Source: Planotetraspora phitsanulokensis (GTDB taxonomy: Bacteria > Actinomycetota > Actinomycetes > Streptosporangiales > Streptosporangiaceae). Taken from it: DNA of 64,000 nucleotides. The DNA is taken from contig NZ_BOOP01000001.1 in the NCBI RefSeq assembly GCF_016863295.1, positions 434,001 through 498,000 on the forward strand, in the 5' to 3' direction. A program made the translations under genes and the position numbers. Each line of letters opens with the position of its first letter. Position 1 is the stretch's first letter. Shown piece by piece: positions 8,074 through 19,330 of the stretch. The notes under the pieces were generated by a model, which saw nothing but the letters and a program-made list of their open reading frames with translations, did not search any database and was not told the origin of the DNA.

Positions 8074-10608
8074 CCCAGAGTGGGCGCCGCCGGGGTTCCT
8101 GCTCGTGTTTTCTCGTGGTGGTCTGGGCGCGTCTCCACGCTGGCCTCTGTTCGTGCCCCCCTGTGGGGCTCGGTTCGTGCCCTGGGGGTGAGCCTGGGGG
8201 GCTCTGTGGGCGGGCCTGTGCCTTTCCTCGTGTGAGGCGCCGGGCCGGCCTGCGCGAGGACCGGTGTGCGGGGCGCGGCGGCGGTCGTGCCGGACGTCGG
8301 GGCGCCCTGCGTGGGGGGCGCCATGCCATCGGTCCGGCCATCCGCCCGGCCAGTCGCCGTGGCGGCCGCGCGGCCCTGCCCCGGCGCCGCCGTCGCGGCC
8401 CATGGGCCCGTCGCCCGTGGCCGGGTCAGTGCCTTCCCAGGCGTCCCCTCTGTCGCGTCCGCGGTCCCCATCCCTGCCCCGGTCTCCGTCCCGGCCTCTG
8501 CGCCGGTCATCCTGCTCCTGGGCCTCCCTCAGGCCCGGGGTGAAGCCTCCGCCGAACCGCGCCATGTCCGGAGGGACGAATCCGGACGGCTCGATGTGCC
8601 GCAGGGCGGCGGACATGGAGTCGACCCAGATCGGCCCGGGCAGGGAGGCGCCCTGCACGGCGCCGTAGGACTGGCCGCCGATCTCGACGCCAGTGAGCGG
8701 GTAGCGGTAGGAGCCGCGGATGTCGCCGACGCTCACGGCCGCGGCGAGGTTGGGCGTGTACCCGGCGAACCAGGCCGAGGTGTAGCCGTTGTTCGTGCCG
8801 GTCTTGCCCGCCGCCGGCCGTCCGATCGACTGGCCGCGCATCGTCCCCTGGGTGAAGACGCCCGAGAGCACGTGGTTCACGGCGTCGGCGACCTCGGGGT
8901 CGAGCGCCTGCGTGCAGCTCGGCGGAATCTGCGTCCGGCTACCGTCCCGCTCCACGATGTCGGTGATCGCCATCGGCTGGCAGTAGCGCCCCCGCGCGGG
9001 GAACGTCGCGAAGGCGGCGGCCACCGTGGTGGGGTCCATCTCGTTGACCCCCAGCGTGAACGTGGGGACCTCCTGCAGCGGCTTGCCGTCGGCCCGGGTG
9101 ATGCCGAGGGCCTTGGCCGTCTTCACGACGTTGCACAGCCCGACAGCCTGCTCGAGCTTCATGTAGAAGATGTTGACCGACTTCCAGGTGCCCAGTTCCA
9201 GGCTGTACGGCCCGCCGCTGCCCTCTCCGCTCGCGTTGAAGATCGTGGCCGACGGGTCGTTCACCGGCTTGCCCGAGCAGTCGCGAAATCCACTCGAGGG
9301 CACGAAGGAACCCGGAGTCTGGAAGCCCTCACCGAACCGCCAGCCCTGCGACAAGGCCGTGGCCAGCGTGAACGCCTTGAAGGTCGACCCGGCCTGGAAA
9401 CCGTTGCCGCCGCCGTGCGCCCGGTCGGCCGGCAGGTTGTAGGTGGTGCTCGGGCCGGAGTTGCGGTTGCGCGGGTTGCGGCCGTACTTCTTGCTGGCGA
9501 CCATCGCCCTGATCAGCCCGGTGCCGGGCTCCACCATGGTCTCGGCGGCGACCTGGGAGTCCTCCGGGCTGACCCGTTCGGCGATCGCCTGCTGCGCGGC
9601 CTTCTGGGCGACCGGGTCGATCGAGGTCCACAGGGTGAGCCCGCCCCGCTGGAGGCGGCGCTCACGGTCGGCACGCGTGTAGCCGAACGCCGGGTTGTTG
9701 AGCACCTCGTGCTCCACGTAGACGCAGAAGAACGGGTAGGCGCTGCCGCCGCAGCCTCCGGGCTCTCCGCGCATGCGCAGCCCGAGCGGGGTCGCCGCCG
9801 TCGACCTGTCCGTCTCCGGAGTGATCATCTTCAGGTCGGCCATCCGGTCCAGCACGAGGTTGCGCCGCTCCAGCAGCCGCGCCTGCTCCTGGTCGCCGAG
9901 CGAGGGATCGGTGTCGGACGGCGTGCGCACGGCGCCCGCGAGGGTGGCGGCCTGGGCGAGCGTCAGATCCGCCGCGTCGGTGTCGAAGAACCGCTCCGCC
10001 GCCGCCTGCACGCCGAAGGCCCCCGCGCCGAAGTAGGCGATGTTGAGGTAGCGCTCCAGGATCTCCTTCTTGGAGTACTTCTTCTCCATCGCCAGCGCGT
10101 ACCGCAGCTCGGTGATCTTGCGCTGGATGTTCTTGACGCGGGCGAGCGTGCGCTCGTGCTCCGACTCGGCCTGGGTGAGCATGATGTTCTTCACGAGCTG
10201 CTGGGTCAGCGACGAGCCGCCCTGCTTGATCCCGCCGGCCTGCGTATTGGTGATGAGTGCCCGGAGGGTGCCCTTGATGTCGAGCCCCCCGTGCTCGTAG
10301 AAGCGGGAGTCCTCGATGGCCACGATCGCCTGCTGCATGGCGGGGGCGACGTGGTCGAGCGCCACCGACTGGCGGTTCTGGTAGTAGAACTGCGCGATCT
10401 GCGTGCCGTTGCGGTCGAGGAGCCGGGTCATCTCCGGGAGCGGCTCCTCGCGCGGGGGCGCGGGCAGGTCGGTGAAGGTGGACGCGACGCCCTTCGTGGC
10501 GACTCCGGCCCCGCCGACGAACGGCAGGGCCATTCCCGCGACCAGGACGCCTCCCAGCGCACCGGACAGACCCAGCGCGACGGCGGCGCTGCGGAGGCGA
10601 GAGGTCAC
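8038..10608 (-). CDS. Class A penicillin-binding protein (transglycosylase/transpeptidase)
   Basis: 856-residue bifunctional peptidoglycan synthase. An N-terminal anchor (about 8-35) precedes the GT51 transglycosylase domain with IEDSRFYEHGG (98-108, catalytic Glu) and GGSSLTQQLVKN (130-141). The transpeptidase domain shows GSTFK (S408, K411), SVN near 480 and KTG near 608. From about residue 690 the protein becomes an Arg/His/Gly/Pro-rich low-complexity tail of roughly 165 residues with RGRDGD repeats, ending inside an intergenic repeat. GTG start; no clear Shine-Dalgarno. It lies 52 bp downstream of murA on the same strand, so the two are probably co-transcribed, linking precursor synthesis and polymerisation. 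The tail may be genuine disordered sequence or the result of a frameshift; the enzyme call is secure. Confidence 0.95.
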   Translation of the reverse strand: MTSRLRSAAVALGLSGALGGVLVAGMALPFVGGAGVATKGVASTFTDLPAPPREEPLPEMTRLLDRNGTQIAQFYYQNRQSVALDHVAPAMQQAIVAIEDSRFYEHGGLDIKGTLRALITNTQAGGIKQGGSSLTQQLVKNIMLTQAESEHERTLARVKNIQRKITELRYALAMEKKYSKKEILERYLNIAYFGAGAFGVQAAAERFFDTDAADLTLAQAATLAGAVRTPSDTDPSLGDQEQARLLERRNLVLDRMADLKMITPETDRSTAATPLGLRMRGEPGGCGGSAYPFFCVYVEHEVLNNPAFGYTRADRERRLQRGGLTLWTSIDPVAQKAAQQAIAERVSPEDSQVAAETMVEPGTGLIRAMVASKKYGRNPRNRNSGPSTTYNLPADRAHGGGNGFQAGSTFKAFTLATALSQGWRFGEGFQTPGSFVPSSGFRDCSGKPVNDPSATIFNASGEGSGGPYSLELGTWKSVNIFYMKLEQAVGLCNVVKTAKALGITRADGKPLQEVPTFTLGVNEMDPTTVAAAFATFPARGRYCQPMAITDIVERDGSRTQIPPSCTQALDPEVADAVNHVLSGVFTQGTMRGQSIGRPAAGKTGTNNGYTSAWFAGYTPNLAAAVSVGDIRGSYRYPLTGVEIGGQSYGAVQGASLPGPIWVDSMSAALRHIEPSGFVPPDMARFGGGFTPGLREAQEQDDRRRGRDGDRGRDGDRGRDRGDAWEGTDPATGDGPMGRDGGAGAGPRGRHGDWPGGWPDRWHGAPHAGRPDVRHDRRRAPHTGPRAGRPGASHEERHRPAHRAPQAHPQGTNRAPQGGTNRGQRGDAPRPPRENTSRNPGGAHSGRDHAHVRDQAH

Positions 10609-10660
10609 GGCTTATCAGTGCGACGCGGCGGAGTGTCGCAAACTCCGTCCGCGAAAAACT

Positions 10661-11983
10661 TTACGATCCCCTGCTGATCTTCAACCCGAGTGAGGTGAAC
10701 TGCTCGAACGGCCGGTGGTAACCCCGTTCGATGTGGTTGACCCCCCGCAGCGTGGAGGTGCCCTCGGCCACCGCGGCCGCGAGCACGGCCGAGAACCCCG
10801 CCCGGATGTCGGGCAGCATCACGTCGGCGCCGCGCAGCTCGGACACGCCGCGGACCACGGCGGAGTGCTTGGCGTTGGTGTCGTGGTAGCGGCAGGCGGG
10901 GCCGCCCAGGCACTGCGCGAAGACCTCGATCTCGCAGCCCATCTTCTGCAGGGCGGGCACGTAGACCAGGCGGTTCTCGAAGACCGTCTCGTGCAGCACC
11001 GACATGCCCTCGGCCTGCGTGAACAGCACCATCAGCGGCGTCTGCCAGTCGGTCATGAAGCCGGGATGCGTGTCGGTCTGCACCGCGGCGGCACGCAGGC
11101 CGTCCGGCGCCGAGGCTGTCAGCCAGTCGTCGTTGATCTCGAACCGGGCGCCCATCCGAGCCAGGGTGGTGATGGCGGTCACCAGGCGGTCCTGCGGGCA
11201 GCCGTGCACCCGCACCTCGCCCCTCGTGACGAGCCCCGCCACCAGGTAGGAGAACGCCTCGATGCGGTCGCCGGCGAGCCACGTGGACGCGCCGTGCAGG
11301 CGCTCGACGCCCTCGATGACGATGCGCCGGTCGGGGCTGAGCTCGATCATCGCGCCCATCCGCTGGAGGAACAGCGCGAGCTCGACCACCTCCGGCTCCA
11401 TGGCGGCGCCCTTGATGACCGTCTTGCCCTCGGCGAGCACGGCGGTCATCAGGATCGTCTCGGTCGCGCCGACGCTCGGGTAGGGCAGCGTGATCCTGCT
11501 TCCGCGCAGGCGGTTCGCCTTGGCCGTGATCCCGGTCTCGCCGACCTCGATCTCGGCGCCCATCGACCGCAGCGCCTCCACGTGGAAGTTGACCGGGCGC
11601 CGCCCGATGGGGTCGCCGCCGACCAGGGGGACGAACGCCTCACCCGCCAGGTGCAGCAGCGGGCCGAGCATCAGGATCGGGATGCGGTTGAGCCCGGTGT
11701 ACTCCTCCGGGACGCGGGGCCTGATCTCGTCGCTCCGCTCGATGGTGATCTCCCCGGGGGTGATCTCCACGTGGATGCCGAGCGCCTCCAGCATGGCCGC
11801 GGTCAGACCGACCTCGCCGACCTCGGGGGCGTTGTGCAGTGTGCTCGGGCCGTCTCCCAACATGGCCGCGACCATGTGCTTGGACACGGCGTTCTTGGAC
11901 CCGCGCACCTCGACGTCACCCCGGAGGGGACCCGAGGGGTCGATCCGCCACACCTCTTCGCGGCCATTGCCTTGCACGCTCAC
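10661..11983 (-). CDS. murA: UDP-N-acetylglucosamine 1-carboxyvinyltransferase (MurA)
   Basis: 440 residues. First committed step of peptidoglycan precursor synthesis: enolpyruvyl transfer from PEP to UDP-GlcNAc. EPSP-synthase fold with the family opening GPLRGDVEVRGSKNAVSKH (about residues 19-37). The catalytic loop reads VGGDPIGRRPVN: the position of the fosfomycin-reactive Cys115 (E. coli numbering) is Asp, as in mycobacterial MurA, so fosfomycin insensitivity is expected. The GTG start at 11983 is chosen because GAGGAG sits 5 nt upstream. Actinomycetes often carry two MurA copies and this may be the second; that cannot be judged from the window. Likely operon with the downstream class A PBP. 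Confidence 0.92.
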   Translation of the reverse strand: MSVQGNGREEVWRIDPSGPLRGDVEVRGSKNAVSKHMVAAMLGDGPSTLHNAPEVGEVGLTAAMLEALGIHVEITPGEITIERSDEIRPRVPEEYTGLNRIPILMLGPLLHLAGEAFVPLVGGDPIGRRPVNFHVEALRSMGAEIEVGETGITAKANRLRGSRITLPYPSVGATETILMTAVLAEGKTVIKGAAMEPEVVELALFLQRMGAMIELSPDRRIVIEGVERLHGASTWLAGDRIEAFSYLVAGLVTRGEVRVHGCPQDRLVTAITTLARMGARFEINDDWLTASAPDGLRAAAVQTDTHPGFMTDWQTPLMVLFTQAEGMSVLHETVFENRLVYVPALQKMGCEIEVFAQCLGGPACRYHDTNAKHSAVVRGVSELRGADVMLPDIRAGFSAVLAAAVAEGTSTLRGVNHIERGYHRPFEQFTSLGLKISRGS

Positions 11984-12049
11984 ACCTACTCCTCGCCGGT
12001 GGCTGGTGAAGCACAAGGGTATCGGGGCTTTCTCCGATCACCATGTAGG

Positions 12050-12055
12050 TACCAT
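12050..12055 (+). promoter_or_regulatory. Predicted -10 for a leaderless transcript
   Basis: TACCAT ends 7 nt before the GTG at 12063 and no Shine-Dalgarno is present, so the mRNA would begin at the start codon. Confidence 0.4.
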
Positions 12056-12062
12056 CTGGACG

Positions 12063-12551
12063 GTGCGGCATTTGAAGGGCAATCTGACAACATTGGTCAC
12101 GACCGTCCTCGTCCTGGTCCTGCTCGGGGTGGCGGCCGGATTCGTGTGGTCGGCGGTCGCGCCGCCCACCCAGTACGTCCTGACCGACATCGGGCCGCAG
12201 CCGGCGGATCTCGAAGGTCAGTCGCTCATCGCCGCGGACGGCTGGTTCGCCGTCATCGGCGCGGTGTGCGGCCTCGTCTGCGGCGTCGTGGCCTACCTTC
12301 TGTCGCGTGCCCGGCCCGTTCCCGCCGTCTTGGGCATCGCCGGCGGCGGGCTGCTGGCCTCCTACGTCGCGTCACTGGTCGGGAGTTCGGCGAAGGGAAC
12401 GATCCAGGCCTCCGCGGCGGGCGGGCTGACCACGTCCACGTCGCTCGGCCTCACCGCGCACGGCGTGCTGTTCGCCTGGCCGGTCGTGGCCACGGGGGTC
12501 TTCTGGATCCTCGAGTTCGTGCTGACCTACCGGCTGCGCGGAGACGCCTGA
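12063..12551 (+). CDS. Four-helix membrane protein, DUF2567-like
   Basis: 162-residue integral membrane protein with about four hydrophobic segments (residues 10-32, 62-82, 88-108, 134-156) and a 25-residue polar stretch after the first. Composition and layout resemble actinobacterial DUF2567 proteins, but this is a recollection of the pattern, not an alignment. The GTG start is supported by a -10 hexamer 7 nt upstream. It is divergent from murA (80 bp between starts) and its 3' end overlaps the end of the convergent amidase gene by 25 bp. Function unknown. Confidence 0.65.
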   Translation: MRHLKGNLTTLVTTVLVLVLLGVAAGFVWSAVAPPTQYVLTDIGPQPADLEGQSLIAADGWFAVIGAVCGLVCGVVAYLLSRARPVPAVLGIAGGGLLASYVASLVGSSAKGTIQASAAGGLTTSTSLGLTAHGVLFAWPVVATGVFWILEFVLTYRLRGDA

Positions 12552-13948
12552 GCCCCGGGGAGCTCCGGCATCCTTCGCCAGGTGCCCGTCGCCCGTTCGA
12601 ACGCGTGGCCCAGTCGCAGGACGTCGACGTCGGCCCACGGCCTTCCGACGATCTGCACGCCGACGGGCAGCCCTCCGGAGGTGAACCCGCAGGGCACCGA
12701 CATGGCCGGCGCGTGGAGCACGCTGATCCAGTAGCAGGACCGCATCCACGCCAGGTAGTCGGGCATCGGCGTGCCGTCGATCTCCAGGACGTAGGGGTCC
12801 TCGACGGGGAACGGCGGCACCTGGCTGACCGGCGCGATCAGGAAGTCGTACTCGCCGAAGAAGGCGTTCATCCGGTGGAACAGGCCGGTGCGCAGCCGCT
12901 CGGCCCGGGCGAGGTCGGCTCCCGTGACCGTGCGGCCCTGTTCCACGTTCCACGTGACGTTGGGTCCCGCCTCCGGCAGGTCGCCGAGCGCGAGGGCGTA
13001 GTACCACGAGCGGTAGATCCGGAAGGCGTCCTCGGCGTCGGACAGGTCGAGGGCGACCTCCTCCACCGTGGCGCCGAGGCCCGTCAGCACGCCCACGGCC
13101 TGCGCGGTCACCCGTGCGGTCTCCGGGTCGACCGGCAGCCCGCCGAGGTCGGGGCTGAACGCGATCCGCGCGCCCGTGAAGTCACGCTCCAGGGAGCCCG
13201 CGAAGACCGAGCCGTCCTCCCTGATCGCGTACGGCGAGGCCGGGTCGAAGCCCGCGATGCCGCTCATGAACAGCGCCAGGTCGGCCACCGTGCGCGCCAT
13301 GGGGCCCGGCACCGAGAGCGTGTACCAGGCCGCGCTCGCCGACGCCGAAGGAACGCGCCCGGGGGTCGGCCGCAGCCCCGTGACGTTGCAGAAGGACGCG
13401 GGGTTGCGCAGGGATCCGCCCATGTCCGAGCCGTCCGCCAGGGGCACCATGCGGCCGGCCAGCGCGGCCGCTGCGCCGCCGCTGCTGCCGCCCGCGCTCC
13501 TGGACAGGTCGTAGGGGTTGCGGGTCGCCCCGAACACCTCGTTGACCGTGTGCGACCCCGTGCCGAACTCGGGGGTGTTGGTCTTGCCGATCATGATGCC
13601 GCCCGCGTCCCTGACCCGGCGCACCAGCAGGTCGTCCTGGTCGGGCACGTGGCCGGCGAAGACGCGTGAGCCGTACGTCGTCCTGACCCCGGCCGTGTCG
13701 ACCAGGTCCTTGTGCGCGACGGGGAGCCCGTGCAGCGGGCCGCGCCAGTGGCCGCGCGCCAGGTCGGCGTCGGCCTGCGCGGCCTGGTCGAGCGCCCGAT
13801 CGGCCACCAGTGTGACGATGGCGTTGAGCCGGTCGCCGACCTCGTCGATCCGTCGCAGATGCGCCTCGATGAGCTCCACGGCGCTCACCCGCCGCTCGCG
13901 CAGCAGCGCCGACATCTCCGTCGCGGTCAGCTCGACCAGTTCGGTCAC
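12527..13948 (-). CDS. Amidase (amidase-signature family)
   Basis: 473-residue hydrolase of carboxylic amides. The Ser-cisSer-Lys triad is visible: Lys in AHKDLVDTAG, cis-Ser in the glycine-rich SAGGSSGGAAAALA, and nucleophile Ser in DMGGSLRNPASF. Length fits the family (about 450-500). Cytoplasmic, no signal peptide. The substrate cannot be told: GatA, indole-acetamide hydrolase and aryl-acylamidase relatives share these motifs, and no gatB or gatC is nearby, so a tRNA amidotransferase role is unlikely. GTG start behind GGGGAC. Confidence 0.9.
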   Translation of the reverse strand: MTELVELTATEMSALLRERRVSAVELIEAHLRRIDEVGDRLNAIVTLVADRALDQAAQADADLARGHWRGPLHGLPVAHKDLVDTAGVRTTYGSRVFAGHVPDQDDLLVRRVRDAGGIMIGKTNTPEFGTGSHTVNEVFGATRNPYDLSRSAGGSSGGAAAALAGRMVPLADGSDMGGSLRNPASFCNVTGLRPTPGRVPSASASAAWYTLSVPGPMARTVADLALFMSGIAGFDPASPYAIREDGSVFAGSLERDFTGARIAFSPDLGGLPVDPETARVTAQAVGVLTGLGATVEEVALDLSDAEDAFRIYRSWYYALALGDLPEAGPNVTWNVEQGRTVTGADLARAERLRTGLFHRMNAFFGEYDFLIAPVSQVPPFPVEDPYVLEIDGTPMPDYLAWMRSCYWISVLHAPAMSVPCGFTSGGLPVGVQIVGRPWADVDVLRLGHAFERATGTWRRMPELPGAQASPRSR

Positions 13949-14028
13949 GTTCGTCCCCGTTCCGTGTGTCCTTCGCTACGAGTCTCGGGTGGGGGAGCGG
14001 CCGTCGGCGATGGCAACAGTCGACAGGC

Positions 14029-14526
14029 TCAGGCCTTCGCGATGGGGGCGGTGACCGCCTGCGTGAGCCGTACGAGATTGGCCGGGGCCGTCTCGATCTG
14101 CAGTCCGCGGCGGCCCGCGGAGAAGTAGACGGTCTCGAAGCCGAGCGCCGACTCGTCGACCACCGTGGGCAGCCTCTTGCGCTGCCCGAGCGGGCTGATG
14201 CCGCCGACGACGTAGCCGGTGACCCGCTCCACCTTGACCGCGTCCGCCATGGCCGCCCGCTTGCCCTTGAGCGCCGCGGCGAAGGCCTTCAGGTCCAGTT
14301 TGCCCGCCACCGGGACCACCGCGACGGCGAGGCCCGCCTCGGTCTCCGCGACCAGCGTCTTGAAGATCCGCTCGTACGGCACGCCGAGCGCGTCGGCCGC
14401 CTCCTCGCCGTACGCCTGGGCGTTCGGGTCGTGGTCGTAGGGGTGGAGGGTGAACTCCGCCTTCGCCTGCGTCAGCGCGACGGTCGCCGGAGTTCCCTGG
14501 CCGCCCTTGCCCTTGGTCTTGCTCAC
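14029..14526 (-). CDS. ybaK: YbaK/EbsC-type Cys-tRNA(Pro) deacylase
   Basis: About 165-residue aminoacyl-tRNA editing protein that removes Cys mischarged onto tRNA-Pro. Seen: GTPATVALTQA near the N-terminus, VFKTL-like FKTLVAE, and GGISPLGQRKRLPTVVDES, the conserved core carrying the substrate-binding Gly-Xaa-Ser-Pro loop. The GTG at 14526 is chosen because TAGTCT (14534-14539 on the opposite strand) ends 7 nt upstream with no Shine-Dalgarno, matching the leaderless pattern of other genes here; an upstream in-frame ATG at 14577 would place that -10 inside the gene. Divergent from the secreted ThuA-ricin gene. Confidence 0.9.
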   Translation of the reverse strand: MSKTKGKGGQGTPATVALTQAKAEFTLHPYDHDPNAQAYGEEAADALGVPYERIFKTLVAETEAGLAVAVVPVAGKLDLKAFAAALKGKRAAMADAVKVERVTGYVVGGISPLGQRKRLPTVVDESALGFETVYFSAGRRGLQIETAPANLVRLTQAVTAPIAKA

Positions 14527-14533
14527 GCCGGAC

Positions 14534-14539
14534 AGACTA
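14534..14539 (-). promoter_or_regulatory. Predicted -10 of ybaK (leaderless)
   Basis: TAGTCT on the minus strand ends 7 nt before the ybaK GTG. Confidence 0.4.
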
Positions 14540-14584
14540 GCGATCCGCACGGCCCCGACCTTCTCCTTACCGCGCATTTCACAT

Positions 14585-14616
14585 GACTTGACTCAAGTCG
14601 GCAGAGAACAGATCAT
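14585..14616 (+). promoter_or_regulatory. Promoter and 15-bp palindrome upstream of the ThuA-ricin gene
   Basis: TTGACT (14588-14593) and GATCAT (14611-14616) are spaced 17 nt and could be -35 and -10. A perfect palindrome GACTTGACTCAAGTC (14585-14599) covers the -35, an ideal position for a repressor operator. The cognate regulator is not evident. Confidence 0.45.
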
Positions 14617-14695
14617 CATCCTTGATCCGGTCATCGCCGTGCCCGTAGGCGGACGGGCCCCGTTCCTGCCGGACGCCGTCATCGAACGAAGGACC

Positions 14696-16006
14696 ATGCA
14701 CATGACCAGGCACGACATGGGGGTGACGCGTACGTGGACCCGGCTGCTCGCCGTGTTCGCCGTCGCGCTGGGGCTCGCCGCCGTCCCCGCCCACGACCCC
14801 GCGCGGGCGGCCGCCGCCCCGCAGTTCAAGGTGCTCGCCTTCTACAGCGGCACCTGGGACGCGGCCCACATCGACTTCACCAAAGAGGCGAACCAGTGGT
14901 TCCCTCAGGCCGCCGCGCAGAACGACTTCTCCTACACCGCGACCACCGACTGGAGCCGGCTGAACGCCGCCACCCTCGCGCAGTACCAGGTCGTCATGTT
15001 CCTGGACGACCTTCCGCAGACCGCCGCGCAGCGGTCGGCGTTCGAGCAGTACATGCGGGGCGGCGGGGCCTGGATGGGGTTCCACGTGTCGGCGTTCAAC
15101 ACCAACCCGCAGAGCTGGTCGTGGTACCACAACGAGTTCCTGGGAACCGGGGCGTTCAGGTCCAACACGTGGGGCCCGACCGCGGTCACCGTCCGCAACG
15201 AGGGCGGCGCCGGGCATCCGACCACGGCGCGCCTGCCCGGCACGTTCACCTCGTCGGTGAGCGAGTGGTACAGCTGGAACAACGACCTGAGGAACAACCC
15301 CAACATCAAGATCCTCGGGTCGATCGACCAGTCGAGCTTCCCGGTCGGGACGGACCCCAACCAGACCTGGTACAGCGGCTACTACCCGATCATGTGGACG
15401 AACAAGAACTACAAGATGGTGTACGCGAACTTCGGGCACAACGCCATGAACTACTCGACCAACACCCGGTTGTCGTCCACGTTCGCCAGTGACACCCAGA
15501 ACCGGTTCGTCGTCGACAGCCTGCTGTGGCTGGGCGGGGGGAGCACTCCACCTCCGCCGTCGGACACGATCTCCCCGACGGCGTGGTACGGCCTCGTCGG
15601 CCGCGCCAGTGGCAAGTGCGTCGACGCGCGGGCGGCCGCCACGGCCAACGGCACCGCCGTCCAGCAGTACACCTGCAACGGCACACTCGCCCAGCAGTTC
15701 CAGGTCCAGCCGACCAGTGGCGGGTTCGCGCGGCTGAACAACCGCAACAACCCCGCCCAGGTGATCGACGTGACCGGCGTGTCGACGGCCGACGGCGCCC
15801 CCCTCCAGCTCTGGGCGTACGGCGGGGGCGGCAACCAGCAGTGGCAGGCCGTCTCGGAAGGTGGCGGCTACTACCACTTCGTCAACCGCCTCAGCGGCAA
15901 GTGCCTGGACGTGCCCGGCGCCTCGGCGTCCGACTCCGTCCAGCTCCAGCAGTACACGTGCAACGGCACGGCCGCGCAGTCGTTCCAGCTGTCCCAGAAG
16001 GGGTAG
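14696..16006 (+). CDS. Secreted ThuA-like protein with C-terminal ricin-B lectin domain
   Basis: 436 residues. A Sec signal peptide (residues 1-40, RTWTRLLAVFAVALGLAAV then Ala-rich cleavage region) precedes a ThuA/trehalose-utilisation-like flavodoxin-type domain (about 44-275: FKVLAFYSGTWDAAHIDF, QVVMFLD, HNEFLG, HPTTARLPG). A short Pro/Ser linker (280-290) leads to a ricin-type beta-trefoil (CBM13, about 296-436) with three repeats, each with GKCVD or GKCLD and Q-W/Q-F signatures. ThuA-domain secreted proteins in actinomycetes are associated with carbohydrate use, and the lectin implies binding to a polysaccharide; the catalytic activity, if any, is unknown. ATG at 14696 follows GAAGGA; another ATG is 6 nt later. 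Confidence 0.88.
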   Translation: MHMTRHDMGVTRTWTRLLAVFAVALGLAAVPAHDPARAAAAPQFKVLAFYSGTWDAAHIDFTKEANQWFPQAAAQNDFSYTATTDWSRLNAATLAQYQVVMFLDDLPQTAAQRSAFEQYMRGGGAWMGFHVSAFNTNPQSWSWYHNEFLGTGAFRSNTWGPTAVTVRNEGGAGHPTTARLPGTFTSSVSEWYSWNNDLRNNPNIKILGSIDQSSFPVGTDPNQTWYSGYYPIMWTNKNYKMVYANFGHNAMNYSTNTRLSSTFASDTQNRFVVDSLLWLGGGSTPPPPSDTISPTAWYGLVGRASGKCVDARAAATANGTAVQQYTCNGTLAQQFQVQPTSGGFARLNNRNNPAQVIDVTGVSTADGAPLQLWAYGGGGNQQWQAVSEGGGYYHFVNRLSGKCLDVPGASASDSVQLQQYTCNGTAAQSFQLSQKG

Positions 16007-16192
16007 CCGTACGCACACGGTGATCGCCGGGCGGCCGGGCCGTACGCGCCCGTCCGCCCCGGCTCACCGGGAGGGTCACTGAGCATGTGGCATCGACAAA
16101 CCGGCATAGATCATAAAAATGGGAGAAATCTCTTTTTGCGAAACACGGCGTCCCGCATAGTGGGCAGAACGGGATCTGTCGCTGGTCATCCG

Positions 16193-16198
16193 TAGACT
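16193..16198 (+). promoter_or_regulatory. Predicted -10 of the his operon (leaderless)
   Basis: TAGACT ends 6 nt before the hisD GTG; no Shine-Dalgarno is visible and no convincing -35. The rest of the 198-bp gap (16007-16204) holds only an AT-rich patch around 16116-16140. Confidence 0.4.
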
Positions 16199-16204
16199 AA
16201 GACG

Positions 16205-19177
<2,973 letters not shown>

Positions 19178-19178
<1 letters not shown>

Positions 19179-19330
19179 TGACGCTCGCGTCAGGTGGCAT
19201 GATCTTCATTGGGCTCTTCCTCCTCGGAGGGGTCTACTCCGCCATACGGCAGAAGCTCAAGGTGCTCGCGGCGCTGACCGGAATCGGAGCCGCGCTGGCG
19301 ATCACGGCAGGGGTGATGTGGTGGCAGTAG
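19178..19330 (+). CDS. 50-residue membrane protein inside the his operon
   Basis: Small [13 protein letters not shown]...GVMWWQ, 50 residues with two hydrophobic segments (about 6-22 and 29-47) separated by a basic turn (IRQKLK). Its ATG overlaps the hisB stop (TGA/ATG share one base) and its 3' end overlaps the start of hisH by 10 nt, so it is locked into the operon by coupling on both sides. A similar short membrane ORF between hisB and hisH is something I would expect in related actinomycetes, but I cannot confirm it here. Function unknown; possibly a small scaffold. Confidence 0.75.

Noticed and set aside
8266-10677. 800-codon plus-strand frame opposite the PBP gene
   Set aside because: Shadow of the PBP gene, which has all catalytic motifs on the minus strand.
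16116-16140. Terminator after the ThuA-lectin gene
   Set aside because: Only a 4-bp GAGA/TCTC stem inside an A-rich/T-rich patch; too weak to call.
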